Assembly (NCBI RefSeq): GCF_002813445.1
Contig: NZ_PHHD01000001.1
Span: forward strand, 2,976,001 to 3,040,000
Reading direction: 5' to 3'
DNA length: 64,000 nt
Origin: Pseudomonas tolaasii NCPPB 2192
Lineage (GTDB): Bacteria; Pseudomonadota; Gammaproteobacteria; Pseudomonadales; Pseudomonadaceae
A program made the position numbers and the translations under genes. A model generated the notes under the pieces. That model was not told where the DNA came from. It searched no databases and saw only the letters and a list, made by a program, of their open reading frames with translations. The first letter of the stretch is position 1. Every line of letters begins with the position of its first letter. Positions 34,062 through 42,966 of the stretch are shown piece after piece.

Positions 34062-35311
34062 TTGCGCAGCTCCATGTGTGGACGTTGCATGGGCAGCAGG
34101 CCTTGAGGTCGCCAGATCATCATCAGCACCATCAGGGCGCCGAACATCAACATGCGGTAGTCGCTGAACTCACGCATCATCTCGGGCAGCAGGATCATGA
34201 TGATCGCTGCCAGGATCACGCCCAGTTGCGAGCCCATGCCACCCAGTACCACGATGGCGAGGATGATCGCCGACTCGATGAAGGTGAACGACTCCGGGGT
34301 GACCAAACCCTGGCGAGCGGCGAAGAAACTGCCGGCGAAACCGGCGAACGCGGCGCCCAGGGTAAACGCGGAGAGCTTGATGATGGTCGGGTTCAGGCCC
34401 AGGGCCCGGCAGGCGATCTCGTCTTCGCGCAGCGCTTCCCACGCACGGCCGATCGGCATGCGCAGCAAACGGTTGATCACGAACAGAGCGGCCAGTGCCA
34501 GCAGCAGCGCCACCAGGTACAGGAACACCACTTTGCTCACCGGGTTGTAGTCGATCCCGAAGTATTCGTGGAAGGTCTGCATGCCTTCGGCAGCACTGCG
34601 GTCGAACGACAGGCCGAAGAAAGTCGGCTTGGGAATGTTGCTGATGCCGTTCGGGCCGCCGGTGATGTCGGTGAGGTTGCGCAGGAACAAGCGGATGATT
34701 TCACCGAAACCCAGGGTCACGATCGCCAGGTAGTCACCGCGCAGGCGCAACACCGGGAAGCCCAGCAGGAAGCCGAACGTGGCCGCTGCCATGCCCGCCA
34801 GCGGCAGGCAGATCCAGAAGCTCCAGCCCAGGTAATGCGACAGCAACGCGTAGGTGTAGGCACCCACGGCGTAGAAGCCCACGTAACCCAGGTCGAGCAG
34901 GCCGGCCAGGCCTACCACGATATTCAGGCCCAGGCCCAGCAACACGTAGATCAGGATCAGCGTGGCGATGTCGACTGCGCCGCGCGAGCCGAAGAACGGC
35001 CAGATCAGCGCGGCGATGATCAACGCGATGATGATGTAGCGCTGGGTGCGCGGCAGGGTCAGGAACTGGCTGACCTTGGGCGATACCAGCGGGCCACGGT
35101 TGCCCTTGAACACGGCACTGAACTGATCGCTGAACAACACGCGCAGGAACATCAGTACCGAACACAGGGCGATGATGGTCAGGGTCACGGGACCGGTGCC
35201 ATGCACTTCCAGGTTGATGCCGACAATGCTCAGCTTGAGGCCGAGTACGGGGAACGCAACCGCCCAAACCAACAGCGCGCTGAAAAACGCCGATTTAAGA
35301 TATCTGCTCAT
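34058..35311 (-). CDS. livM: Branched-chain amino acid ABC transporter permease LivM (BraE)
   Basis: A 417-residue inner-membrane permease. The N-terminal extension carries several hydrophobic helices. The LivM domain starts near residue 95, with GLGLNIVVGLAGLLDLGYVGF, GDYLAIVTLGFGEIIR and AFAGFAGSFFAARQG. The extended N-terminus is typical of pseudomonad and enteric LivM. It overlaps livH upstream and livG downstream by 4 bases each (ATGA), so translation is coupled. It forms the membrane channel together with LivH. Confidence 0.95.
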   Translation of the reverse strand: MSRYLKSAFFSALLVWAVAFPVLGLKLSIVGINLEVHGTGPVTLTIIALCSVLMFLRVLFSDQFSAVFKGNRGPLVSPKVSQFLTLPRTQRYIIIALIIAALIWPFFGSRGAVDIATLILIYVLLGLGLNIVVGLAGLLDLGYVGFYAVGAYTYALLSHYLGWSFWICLPLAGMAAATFGFLLGFPVLRLRGDYLAIVTLGFGEIIRLFLRNLTDITGGPNGISNIPKPTFFGLSFDRSAAEGMQTFHEYFGIDYNPVSKVVFLYLVALLLALAALFVINRLLRMPIGRAWEALREDEIACRALGLNPTIIKLSAFTLGAAFAGFAGSFFAARQGLVTPESFTFIESAIILAIVVLGGMGSQLGVILAAIIMILLPEMMREFSDYRMLMFGALMVLMMIWRPQGLLPMQRPHMELRK

Positions 35312-36231
35312 ACTTTCTCAACCTCCGGACGGCCCAAAATGCCGGTCGGACGGAACAACAGCACCAGAACCAACAGGCCGAACGCCACGACGTCCTTGTA
35401 CTGGTCACCGAAGATATCGGCGCCAAAGGCTTCAGCCACACCCAGCACCAGCCCGCCGAGCATGGCGCCCGGAATACTGCCGATGCCGCCCAATACCGCC
35501 GCGGTAAAGGCCTTGAGGCCTACCAGGAAACCGGCGTTGGGGTTGATCACGCCGTACTGCATGCTCAGCAGCACCGCCGCGACGGCGGCCAGCGCGGCAC
35601 CGATCACGAAGGTCAGGGCGATGATGTTGTTGGTGTTGATGCCCAGCAGGTTGGCCATCTTGATGTCTTCGGCGCAGGCCCGGCAGGCGCGCCCCAGACG
35701 GGAGCGGGAGATGAACAGGGTCAGGCCCAGCATCGCCACCAGGGTGACGACGAAAACCAGAATCTGCATGTACGAAATCAGCACTTCCTGTGCGCCACCC
35801 GGGCCGAAGGAGATGCTCCCCGGGATCAGGTTGGGAATGGACTTGTCCTTGGAGTCCTGGGACAGCAATACCGTGTTCTGCAGGAAGATCGACATGCCGA
35901 TGGCGGAAATCAGCGGGATCAGACGGTTGCTGCCACGCAAGGGTCGGTAGGCAACGCGTTCGATACTGTAGCCATAGGCACTGGTCACGACGATCGACGC
36001 GATAAAGGCGGCGGTCATCAACAGCGGCAGAGAGTGGATCCCCAGCATGGCCAGCCCGGCAAGGGCGATGAAGGCCACGTAGGAGCCAATCATGTACACC
36101 TCGCCATGGGCGAAGTTAATCATTCCAATGATGCCGTAAACCATTGTGTAGCCAATGGCTATCAAGGCATAGGTGCTGCCAATGGTCAGGCCATTAACCA
36201 GCTGTTGGAAAAAATGATAGATCTCAGGCAT
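35308..36231 (-). CDS. livH: Branched-chain amino acid ABC transporter permease LivH (BraD)
   Basis: A 307-residue permease with about eight hydrophobic helices. Family blocks seen are GLTIGSTYALIAIGYTMVYG, MINFAHGEVYMIGSY and FTAAVLGGIGSIPGAMLGG. It is the first permease gene after the binding-protein gene. A gap of 229 bases containing a stem-loop separates them, which would set it at a lower level than LivK. Confidence 0.95.
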   Translation of the reverse strand: MPEIYHFFQQLVNGLTIGSTYALIAIGYTMVYGIIGMINFAHGEVYMIGSYVAFIALAGLAMLGIHSLPLLMTAAFIASIVVTSAYGYSIERVAYRPLRGSNRLIPLISAIGMSIFLQNTVLLSQDSKDKSIPNLIPGSISFGPGGAQEVLISYMQILVFVVTLVAMLGLTLFISRSRLGRACRACAEDIKMANLLGINTNNIIALTFVIGAALAAVAAVLLSMQYGVINPNAGFLVGLKAFTAAVLGGIGSIPGAMLGGLVLGVAEAFGADIFGDQYKDVVAFGLLVLVLLFRPTGILGRPEVEKV

Positions 36232-36413
36232 TACAACGCTCCTAAAAACCCGATACGCATTTCACTGGTGGAGTCATGTTCCGGCCCTGTGCTGTGTTCT
36301 GTGAGCACATTTGCACAAAGCGTTTGCCAGCGAACCGCTGGTGACGGTTTTAAGATTTTCAGGTGAGCCAGCGCCCGGATCGCGGGTGTCAGGCCCATAA
36401 ACCTCGTAAAACA

Positions 36414-36439
36414 AAGCCCACTGCTTTCACAGTGGGCTT
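36414..36439 (-). terminator. Stem-loop between livK and livH
   Basis: The stem AAGCCCACTG / CAGTGGGCTT is perfect, with a 6-base loop. On the minus strand it is followed by TTTGTTTTAC. It starts about 22 bases after the livK stop. It probably ends most livK transcripts and lets a fraction continue into livHMGF. Confidence 0.6.
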
Positions 36440-36460
36440 GTTGGGCCAGTAACGCCTGGC

Positions 36461-37588
36461 TTACTGAGGGGAAACTTCGGTTTTCGGCTTACCGAAGTGC
36501 CATTCGTAGACCACGAATTTGAAGTCCTTCAGGTCGCCCTTGGCGTCGAAGCTCAGTTCGCCGGTAGGGGTTTTGAAGGTGCCCGCGTGGATGGCGGCTG
36601 CCACTTTGGCGGTGTCTTCGCTTTTCGCGGCCTTGATGCCGCCGGCGATCACTTCTACCGCCGAGTAGGCCGGGAACACGAACGGGCCGCTTGGGTCTTT
36701 GCCGTCAGCCTTGAGGGCATCAACAATGGCTTTGTTTTCCGGGTCGGCGTCGAAGGACTTCGGCAGGGTTACCAGCAGGCCTTCGGAAGCGTCCTGGGCG
36801 ATCTGCGAAATGGAGTCGTTGCCGACGCCTTCAGGGCCCATGAACTTGGCGTTCAGGCCTTTTTCTTTCGACTGACGCAGGATCAGACCCAGCTCAGGGT
36901 GGTAGCCGCCGTAGTAAACGAAGTCGACGTTGTTTTGCTTGAGTTTCTGGATGATCGAGGAGAAGTCCTTGTCACCGGCGTTCAGGCCTTCGAAGACGGC
37001 CACTTTCACGCCTTTCTTCTCGAGGGTCTGTTTAACGGCGGTGGCGATGCCTTCACCGTATTGCTGTTTGTCGTGCAGGACGGCAACGACTTTAGGCTTC
37101 ACGTGGTCGGCGATGTAGTTGCCGGCCGCCGGGCCCTGGGCGCTGTCGAGGCCGATGGTGCGGAACACCAGCTTGTAACCACGGGCGGTGATTTCCGGGC
37201 TGGTGGCAGCCGGAGTGATCATGATCACGCCTTCGTCTTCGTAGATGTCGGTAGCGGGCTGAGTGGAGCTGGAGCAGAGGTGACCGACCACGAACTTGAC
37301 GCCGTCGTTGACCACTTTGTTGGCAACGGCCACGGCTTGTTTCGGATCGCACGCGTCGTCGTATTCCTTGGCCTCAAGCATCTTGCCGTCTACGCCGCCC
37401 TTGGCGTTGATGTCTTTGATGGCCTGTTTGGCACCCATGAATTGCATGTCGCCGTATTGCGTCACCGGGCCGGTTTTAGGGCCGGCGATGCCGATCTTGA
37501 TGGTGTCGGCTGCGAACGAATGGCCGGCAACCCCAGCCAGGACCATAGCGGCAAACAGTTTGGAAATCTGCTTAGTAGCCTTATTCAT
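36461..37588 (-). CDS. livK: Periplasmic branched-chain amino acid binding protein (LivK/BraC)
   Basis: A 375-residue protein with a Sec signal (1-26, HSFA|AD) followed by the Leu/Ile/Val-binding fold: IKIGIAGPKTGPVTQYGDMQ, the Cys pair region DDACDPKQA..GHLCSSSTQ, and FPAYSAVEVIAGG. It captures branched-chain amino acids (and probably Ala/Thr) in the periplasm for LivHMGF. It is first in the operon. A palindrome and AT-rich promoter region lie upstream. Confidence 0.95.
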   Translation of the reverse strand: MNKATKQISKLFAAMVLAGVAGHSFAADTIKIGIAGPKTGPVTQYGDMQFMGAKQAIKDINAKGGVDGKMLEAKEYDDACDPKQAVAVANKVVNDGVKFVVGHLCSSSTQPATDIYEDEGVIMITPAATSPEITARGYKLVFRTIGLDSAQGPAAGNYIADHVKPKVVAVLHDKQQYGEGIATAVKQTLEKKGVKVAVFEGLNAGDKDFSSIIQKLKQNNVDFVYYGGYHPELGLILRQSKEKGLNAKFMGPEGVGNDSISQIAQDASEGLLVTLPKSFDADPENKAIVDALKADGKDPSGPFVFPAYSAVEVIAGGIKAAKSEDTAKVAAAIHAGTFKTPTGELSFDAKGDLKDFKFVVYEWHFGKPKTEVSPQ

Positions 37589-37929
37589 AGTGCTCCACTC
37601 TTGCTGTTGTATTTTTTATAGTTCTAGCGGCCTTGTGAGCTGTAGAACCGGATCAGATATCTCGGATATCCCCCCGGCAGTGCCCCGGCAACTGTACCGG
37701 TACAGTGTAGAGCGCCGGTTGATCGCTTGAAAAGCTGGCTGCTGGGGGCAAAAGCCGGGGGTGTCGCTTAAATGAAAGAAAAAGACAGAATTGCGGCGGG
37801 GTTATGCCAGAGTTTCGGGCAATCCTTGGCTTTCCTGACACTTTCGTTCGGTGCCTCATTTGCAACTGGGTTTTTCTGCCTGAGCGCTGACGCTATGATT
37901 GCGCCGATTTTTTATTCAGGTGAACTCCC
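37589..37929. other. Intergenic region with divergent promoters for livK and the DUF2288 gene
   Basis: This 341-base stretch holds no convincing gene. On the livK side it carries GATATC-TCG-GATATC (37656-37670) and a perfect 16-base palindrome (37691-37706). Weak short frames in it lack codon bias. Confidence 0.7.
37691..37706. promoter_or_regulatory. Perfect 16-base palindrome, candidate operator of livK
   Basis: ACTGTACCGGTACAGT is its own reverse complement. It lies 102 bases upstream of the livK ATG. It has the form of a dimeric-regulator operator. The regulator is not identified. Confidence 0.5.
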
Positions 37930-38235
37930 ATGACGCAAGAACCTAGCACCCTCTATGCCAAGCTGCTCGGTGAAACCGCCGAAATTTCCTGGAAGGAGCT
38001 TGAACCGTTCTTTGCCAAGGGTGCCCTATTGTGGGTCGACGCCGGCCTGGATTTGATCGAAGCAGCCGAGGGAATGGCCGAGGATAACCGCGACAAAGTC
38101 GCTGCGTGGCTGGCTGCCGGGAGCCTTGGCGAAGTGTCTGCAACGCGGGCATTGGACCTGGTCGAGCGTGACCCGAGCCTGTGGGCGGTGGTGGTTTCGC
38201 CGTGGATTCTGATCCAGGAAAGGGCAGCGCAATAA
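37930..38235 (+). CDS. DUF2288 family protein
   Basis: A 101-residue cytosolic protein. The family pattern is LYAKLLGETAEISWKELEPFF, followed by GALLWVDAGLDLIEAA and a C-terminal WAVVVSPWILIQERA. It is known as a small conserved protein of Pseudomonas and cyanobacteria with no assigned function. It stands alone, transcribed divergently from livK. Confidence 0.88.
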   Translation: MTQEPSTLYAKLLGETAEISWKELEPFFAKGALLWVDAGLDLIEAAEGMAEDNRDKVAAWLAAGSLGEVSATRALDLVERDPSLWAVVVSPWILIQERAAQ

Positions 38236-38449
38236 ACGGGCGCACCAATAATGTGCGTGGTTTTCGCCGTCGCAAGTGTGTAGCCGAGTAACCGCTTGCG
38301 CCGTGATGGCACCTTGCCGTAGAGAAAGGTCACAGAACAGGGTGACGTGCGCGTCACGGGAACAGTTTCATGCCGGCGGAAATGCCCGGGGAATTGTTTC
38401 AGCGTGTAAGCGCACTGCTGCTGTGGAGGGATGCCTTCTTCATTGGGTG

Positions 38450-40714
38450 TCAGCGAATGGGGCGAACAATGGAGGGCGGGCCGATACGCCCCGGTGCCGG
38501 CTCTTTTGGCGATGACGCATCCTTGTTGCCTTCCACGCTGAAAGGGTAGAGCGGGTTGCGCATGTGAATGCCTTGCATCACGCCGACGATATCGCTGGCA
38601 GGCACCGCCGGGCTGAGCAAATAACCCTGAATGAAATCGCAGCCATGCTTGAGCAGCAGCTCGAATTGCGCCTGGGTTTCCACGCCTTCGGTGACGACTT
38701 GCAGGTGCAGGGTGTGGGCCATGCCGATAATCGCCTGGACGATCTCGATGTCGGCGGTGGACCGCGGGATGTCCTGAATAAACGAACGATCAATCTTCAG
38801 CGTGTTGAGCGGCAGGCGTTTCAGATACGCCAATGACGAATAGCCGGTGCCGAAGTCATCAATTGCGAGCGATACCCCCAGCGCACGGATTTGTCGCAAC
38901 AGCGCCAGGGTGCTGCTGATATTGCCCATCAGCGCATTTTCAGTGACTTCCAATTCCAGGCGGTTGGCGGCAATCCCCGCGAAACGCAGCGCGTCTTCGA
39001 TTTCATCGGCCAGCTCGTCACGCGCCAGGTTCAGCGCCGAACAGTTCACGGCCATGGTCAGGTCGGTATAGCCGCGATCCGACAGCAGGCTCAAATCGTG
39101 GCAGGCCTGGCGCAATACCCAGTGATCCAGGTCGGCGATCAGCCCGTTGCTTTCGGCGATGCCGATAAACCGGTCCGGTGCCAATAGCCCGTGGCGTGGG
39201 TGCTGCCAGCGCACCAGGGCTTCCAGGCGGGTGACCTTGCCGAGCTTCATGTCGAAAATGGGTTGGTAGAACAGCACCAATTCATTGCGGGTGCGCAGGG
39301 CAGCACGCAGTTCCTCTTCCAGTTGCAGCTCCAGGAAGGCACGGGTTTTCAGGTTGGAGCTGAAGAAATTCAGGCTGTTGCGCCCGGTGTCCTTGGATTG
39401 GTAGAGCGCCAGGTCCGCGGTTTTCAGCAGTTCTTCGCACGTCAGGCCATCATCGGGAAACAGGCTAATACCAATGCTGGTGGTCATCACCATGCGCCGG
39501 CCGGCCAGTTCGATGGGCTCTTTCATTTTCTGCATGATGCGCTGGGCCAGGTGCCGGGCTTCATCGCGGTGATGGATGCTGATCAGGATGCAGAACTCGT
39601 CGCCGCCAAACCGGGCGACCACGTCGTCATGGCTGCGCACCGAGCCCTTGATATGCCCGGCGAGCACCGTGAGCAATTGGTCGCCGGCGTCGTGGCCGAG
39701 GCTGTCGTTGATACGCTTGAAATGGTCGATATCGAGGAAAATCACCGCCAACATGCCGTTGCTGGCGGTTTTTTCCGCGACTTTTTCCGCGAAAAGCTGG
39801 TTGAAACCCCGGCGGTTAAGCAGGCTGGTCAGGGCGTCGTAGTGGGCCACCTGTTGCAGCGAGGCGCGGGCCTGATCCAGTTCGCTGAGCAAGGCGTTGA
39901 CCCGGCGCAGGTCGCGCTCCTTGTGTTGCAGCTTTTTGTCCGCCAGGGCGGCGCTGACGCTGCTGCCGATGACCAACAACGTAATCACCGCCACCGACAA
40001 CCCGAGTTGAATGGGGTTGTTGTCCACCGGCATCGACAGGTCGGCGCCGGTGGGCACCAGCATTTGCATCGCGGCCATGCCGGTGAAATGCATGCTCAGG
40101 ATGCCCGCCCCCAGCACCAGGCTGGCGGCGTATTTGAGCAGTTGGTGAAACACACCGGCGCCGTCACGCAGGTAACACGACAGCAACAGCGCGGTGAGGC
40201 TGGCGCCGATGGCAATGCCCACCGAGGCCATGAACAGGCCTGTCTCGAAATACACCTGTGCCTGGGAACGCATGGCCGACATGCCGACGTAGTGCATCAA
40301 CGCGATGCCGAGCCCCATCCACACCGACGCCAGCAGGTATTGATGAAAACGCAGGTGGGCATGACTGAGGGTCTGCATGGCGAACAGCGAGGCGATCAGC
40401 GCGATCACCAGCGAGGCGAACGTCATGAGCAATTCGTAATGAATGGCGATCGGCGCCTGGAAGGCCAGCATGCTGATGAAGTGCGTCGACCAGATCCCGC
40501 CGGCCAGGCACCCGGCACCCAGCCAGCGCCAATGGCGACGGGCAGTCGGGTCCTCGACATGACCCACGCGTTCGGCCATGTCCAGCGTGCCGAACCCCGC
40601 CGCACAGGCGACCAAATACGCCAGCAGCACCAGAAAGGGGTTATGACTGCAGTTGAGTAATAAGTGCCCGGTGTCCGGAAGGTCGGTAAAAAAATGCAAA
40701 CCAAGCCATTCCAT
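38450..40714 (-). CDS. MHYT-GGDEF-EAL membrane protein (MucR-like c-di-GMP regulator)
   Basis: From the ATG at 40714 the product has 754 residues; an ATG at 40735 is possible. The N-terminal seven-helix MHYT domain is at about 25-240, with THFISM, MHYVGM and MHFTGM, proposed to sense a diatomic gas or copper. A GGDEF domain has FGGDEF intact, suggesting diguanylate cyclase activity. The EAL domain has LEALVRWQHP, DDFGTGYSSLAYLKRL and EGVET intact, suggesting phosphodiesterase activity. MucR in P. aeruginosa, with this architecture, supports alginate production. It is monocistronic. Confidence 0.93.
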   Translation of the reverse strand: MEWLGLHFFTDLPDTGHLLLNCSHNPFLVLLAYLVACAAGFGTLDMAERVGHVEDPTARRHWRWLGAGCLAGGIWSTHFISMLAFQAPIAIHYELLMTFASLVIALIASLFAMQTLSHAHLRFHQYLLASVWMGLGIALMHYVGMSAMRSQAQVYFETGLFMASVGIAIGASLTALLLSCYLRDGAGVFHQLLKYAASLVLGAGILSMHFTGMAAMQMLVPTGADLSMPVDNNPIQLGLSVAVITLLVIGSSVSAALADKKLQHKERDLRRVNALLSELDQARASLQQVAHYDALTSLLNRRGFNQLFAEKVAEKTASNGMLAVIFLDIDHFKRINDSLGHDAGDQLLTVLAGHIKGSVRSHDDVVARFGGDEFCILISIHHRDEARHLAQRIMQKMKEPIELAGRRMVMTTSIGISLFPDDGLTCEELLKTADLALYQSKDTGRNSLNFFSSNLKTRAFLELQLEEELRAALRTRNELVLFYQPIFDMKLGKVTRLEALVRWQHPRHGLLAPDRFIGIAESNGLIADLDHWVLRQACHDLSLLSDRGYTDLTMAVNCSALNLARDELADEIEDALRFAGIAANRLELEVTENALMGNISSTLALLRQIRALGVSLAIDDFGTGYSSLAYLKRLPLNTLKIDRSFIQDIPRSTADIEIVQAIIGMAHTLHLQVVTEGVETQAQFELLLKHGCDFIQGYLLSPAVPASDIVGVMQGIHMRNPLYPFSVEGNKDASSPKEPAPGRIGPPSIVRPIR

Positions 40715-40853
40715 AGCAAGTCCCGTCAAAGTCATGGAGCCGTTGCCTACAGCAACGGCCTACGACATCGAGTATAGAAGCCTCACGGGAATCGCCATGG
40801 ATAATGGCATTTTGCTCTCAACCATTTTGGCATGCCTGCCATAGCGTTTGATG

Positions 40854-41228
40854 CTAAGCGCTGATCGGCAGGTCCAGTTCGAACGGTGCTTCAAGTGGCG
40901 GCAGGCCAAAGGCCGCGCGGGCGGCGTCGCAATCGACGTTTTGCACGCCCTGGCTCCACGATGCATCGAACTCCCTGCAGGGGCTGGAGCGCAGTTCGTA
41001 GATCGAACAACTTGTGCCCTTGCCCACTTCGCCTTCCAGGCTGCAGCAACGCGCGGGTTTCTGGTCGGTGCCGATCATCGCCACGCGGGTGGGGTTGATC
41101 TGTACCACCAGGTCGTCGGGCACCGTGCCGCCCGATGAGGCGCACTCTCCCCAAAAGAAAGACACACGAAAGTATGAACAGCAGGCACCGCAACTCAGAC
41201 ACGGACTGGCTTCGGACATGGGCGTCAT
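40854..41228 (-). CDS. YkgJ-type zinc/iron cysteine-cluster protein
   Basis: About 124 residues; starts at 41228 and 41219 (MSEASP) are equally possible. The cysteine cluster CLSCGACCSYF at the N-terminus, then ARCCSLEG, SCSIYELRSSPCREFD and a later Cys, matches the UPF0153/YkgJ family, which binds a metal of unknown identity. It is cytosolic. It is divergent from the MFS gene. Confidence 0.85.
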   Translation of the reverse strand: MTPMSEASPCLSCGACCSYFRVSFFWGECASSGGTVPDDLVVQINPTRVAMIGTDQKPARCCSLEGEVGKGTSCSIYELRSSPCREFDASWSQGVQNVDCDAARAAFGLPPLEAPFELDLPISA

Positions 41229-41471
41229 CAATAAGAAAAATAGTAGGGGGGTGCTACGGGAAGGCTCGCCATTCTAGCCGGGCCATGGCCGTTGGGAAGA
41301 GGGGGCGGCACTTATATTTTCGTGGGGAAAGTCCCATGGCGACGGGTGAAATCATGCCCTATCAGCTTTACGAATCATTACAGACAACCGTGGCCCGCCT
41401 GACTATGTTGCACATACCGGGCAGGATGCATCGGGCATCGCAGCTCTCATAACAATAAAAGAGACGGACCC

Positions 41472-42818
41472 ATGCAGAACTCGACCCAAGCGGCGAATGC
41501 CTGGCGCATTCTGTTCCTGTTGTTTCTCGCCAACCTGTTCAATTTTTTCGACCGCACCATTCCCGCAATCATCATCGAGCCGATCCGCATGGAATGGCAC
41601 CTGAGCGACTTTCAGCTCGGCATCATCGGCACCGCCTTCACCATCGTCTACGCCATCGCCGGGCTGCCGCTCGGGCGCCTGGCGGACACCGGCTCGCGCA
41701 GCAAATTGATGGGCTGGGGCCTGTTCGCCTGGAGCGGGTTGACGGCGGTTAACGGCATGGTCGGCAGTTTCTGGACGTTTCTGCTGGTGCGCATGGGCAT
41801 CGGCATTGGCGAAGCCAGCTATGCGCCGGCCGCCAACTCGCTGATCGGCGACCTGTTCCCGGCGCATCGTCGCGCGCGGGCCATGGGGATTTTCATGCTG
41901 GGCCTGCCGCTGGGGCTGTTGCTGGCGTTTTTCACCATCGGCGCCATGGTCAAAGCGTTCGACAGCTGGCGCGCGCCGTTTTTTATTGCCGCCGTGCCGG
42001 GGCTGATCCTGGCCATTTTCATGTTCTATATAAAGGAACCCAAGCGCGGCGCCGCAGAAACCGTGCAAGTCTCCCAGGAACGCGTCGACCGCCCGATTCG
42101 TCGTGTACTGGCCGTGCCGACCTTTCTATGGCTGGTGCTGGCCGGGCTGTGCTTTAACTTCGCCACCTATGCGTGCAACTCGTTTCTGGTGCCGATGCTG
42201 CAGCGCTATTTTCTGATGCCGTTGCAGGACGCGGCAGTGGCCACGGGGGTAATCGTCGGTATCACAGGGCTGGTGGGCCTGACCCTGGGTGGCTGGATAG
42301 CCGACAAGATCCATCAACGCGTCGCCAATGGCCGCCTGCTGTTTGCCGCGTGCAGCCTGATCATCTCCACCGTCACCACCGCTTGGGCGTTACATGCCGG
42401 GCGGATTGAAATCGGGGTGTTTGTGGCGCTGTTCAGTGTGGGCTGGTTGTTCGCCTACAACTTTTACACCTGCGTGTACACGGCGATTCAGGACGTGGTC
42501 GAGCCACGCCTGCGGGCCACGGCGATGGCGCTGTTCTTTGCGGGGCTGTACTTGCTGGGCGGCGGCATGGGGCCGATTGTGGTGGGGGGCTTGTCTGACC
42601 ATTTTGCCCACTCGGCGATGTATGCCGACGGCGCTACGCAGATGACCGAGGCGTACAAGGCCGTGGGCTTGCATGACGCCATGTACCTGATTCCGGTGGC
42701 GCTGTTCTTGACCATGCTGTTTCTGTTCCAGGCGTTGCGCAGTTTTGTGCGCGATGCCAGGAAGATGAAGGAGGGGTTGGGTGCGGTGGAGGTACCGGCT
42801 TCGGTGGTTGCAGCTTAA
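41472..42818 (+). CDS. MFS transporter (spinster-like)
   Basis: A 448-residue permease with 12 predicted helices. It has FFDRTIPAIIIEPIR, the motif A segment GRLADTGSRSKLMGWGLFAWSG and GIGEASYAPAANSLIGDLFP. This is the spinster/sphingolipid-transporter-like branch, often found beside genes for small aromatic or organic acid metabolism. No catabolic gene is adjacent, so the substrate is unknown. GAGACGG upstream supports the ATG. A REP and a terminator follow. Confidence 0.88.
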   Translation: MQNSTQAANAWRILFLLFLANLFNFFDRTIPAIIIEPIRMEWHLSDFQLGIIGTAFTIVYAIAGLPLGRLADTGSRSKLMGWGLFAWSGLTAVNGMVGSFWTFLLVRMGIGIGEASYAPAANSLIGDLFPAHRRARAMGIFMLGLPLGLLLAFFTIGAMVKAFDSWRAPFFIAAVPGLILAIFMFYIKEPKRGAAETVQVSQERVDRPIRRVLAVPTFLWLVLAGLCFNFATYACNSFLVPMLQRYFLMPLQDAAVATGVIVGITGLVGLTLGGWIADKIHQRVANGRLLFAACSLIISTVTTAWALHAGRIEIGVFVALFSVGWLFAYNFYTCVYTAIQDVVEPRLRATAMALFFAGLYLLGGGMGPIVVGGLSDHFAHSAMYADGATQMTEAYKAVGLHDAMYLIPVALFLTMLFLFQALRSFVRDARKMKEGLGAVEVPASVVAA

Positions 42819-42832
42819 GATCTGGGTGAATT

Positions 42833-42905
42833 CATCGCAGGCAAGCCAGCTCCCACAGTTTGATTTGCGAACACATTCAATGTGGGAGCTGGCTTGCCTG
42901 CGATG
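42833..42905. repeat. REP-type palindrome
   Basis: The arms ATCGCAGGCAAGCCAGCTCC and their complement have a loop of about 30 bases. It lies just after the MFS gene. Confidence 0.9.
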
Positions 42906-42922
42906 AGGCCCAGAAGGCCAAT

Positions 42923-42952
42923 AAAAAAGGCCCGCAGTGCGCGGGCCTTTTT
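42923..42952. terminator. Bidirectional Rho-independent terminator
   Basis: AAAAAAGGCCCGC / GCGGGCCTTTTT with a 5-base loop serves the MFS gene on the plus strand and rapA on the minus strand. Confidence 0.93.
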
Positions 42953-42966
42953 GCTTCAAGCAGCGA

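Noticed and set aside
41135..41452. A 105-codon frame overlapping the YkgJ gene and the leader of the MFS gene
   Set aside because: It overlaps the cysteine-cluster gene on the other strand and has no domain or coding bias.
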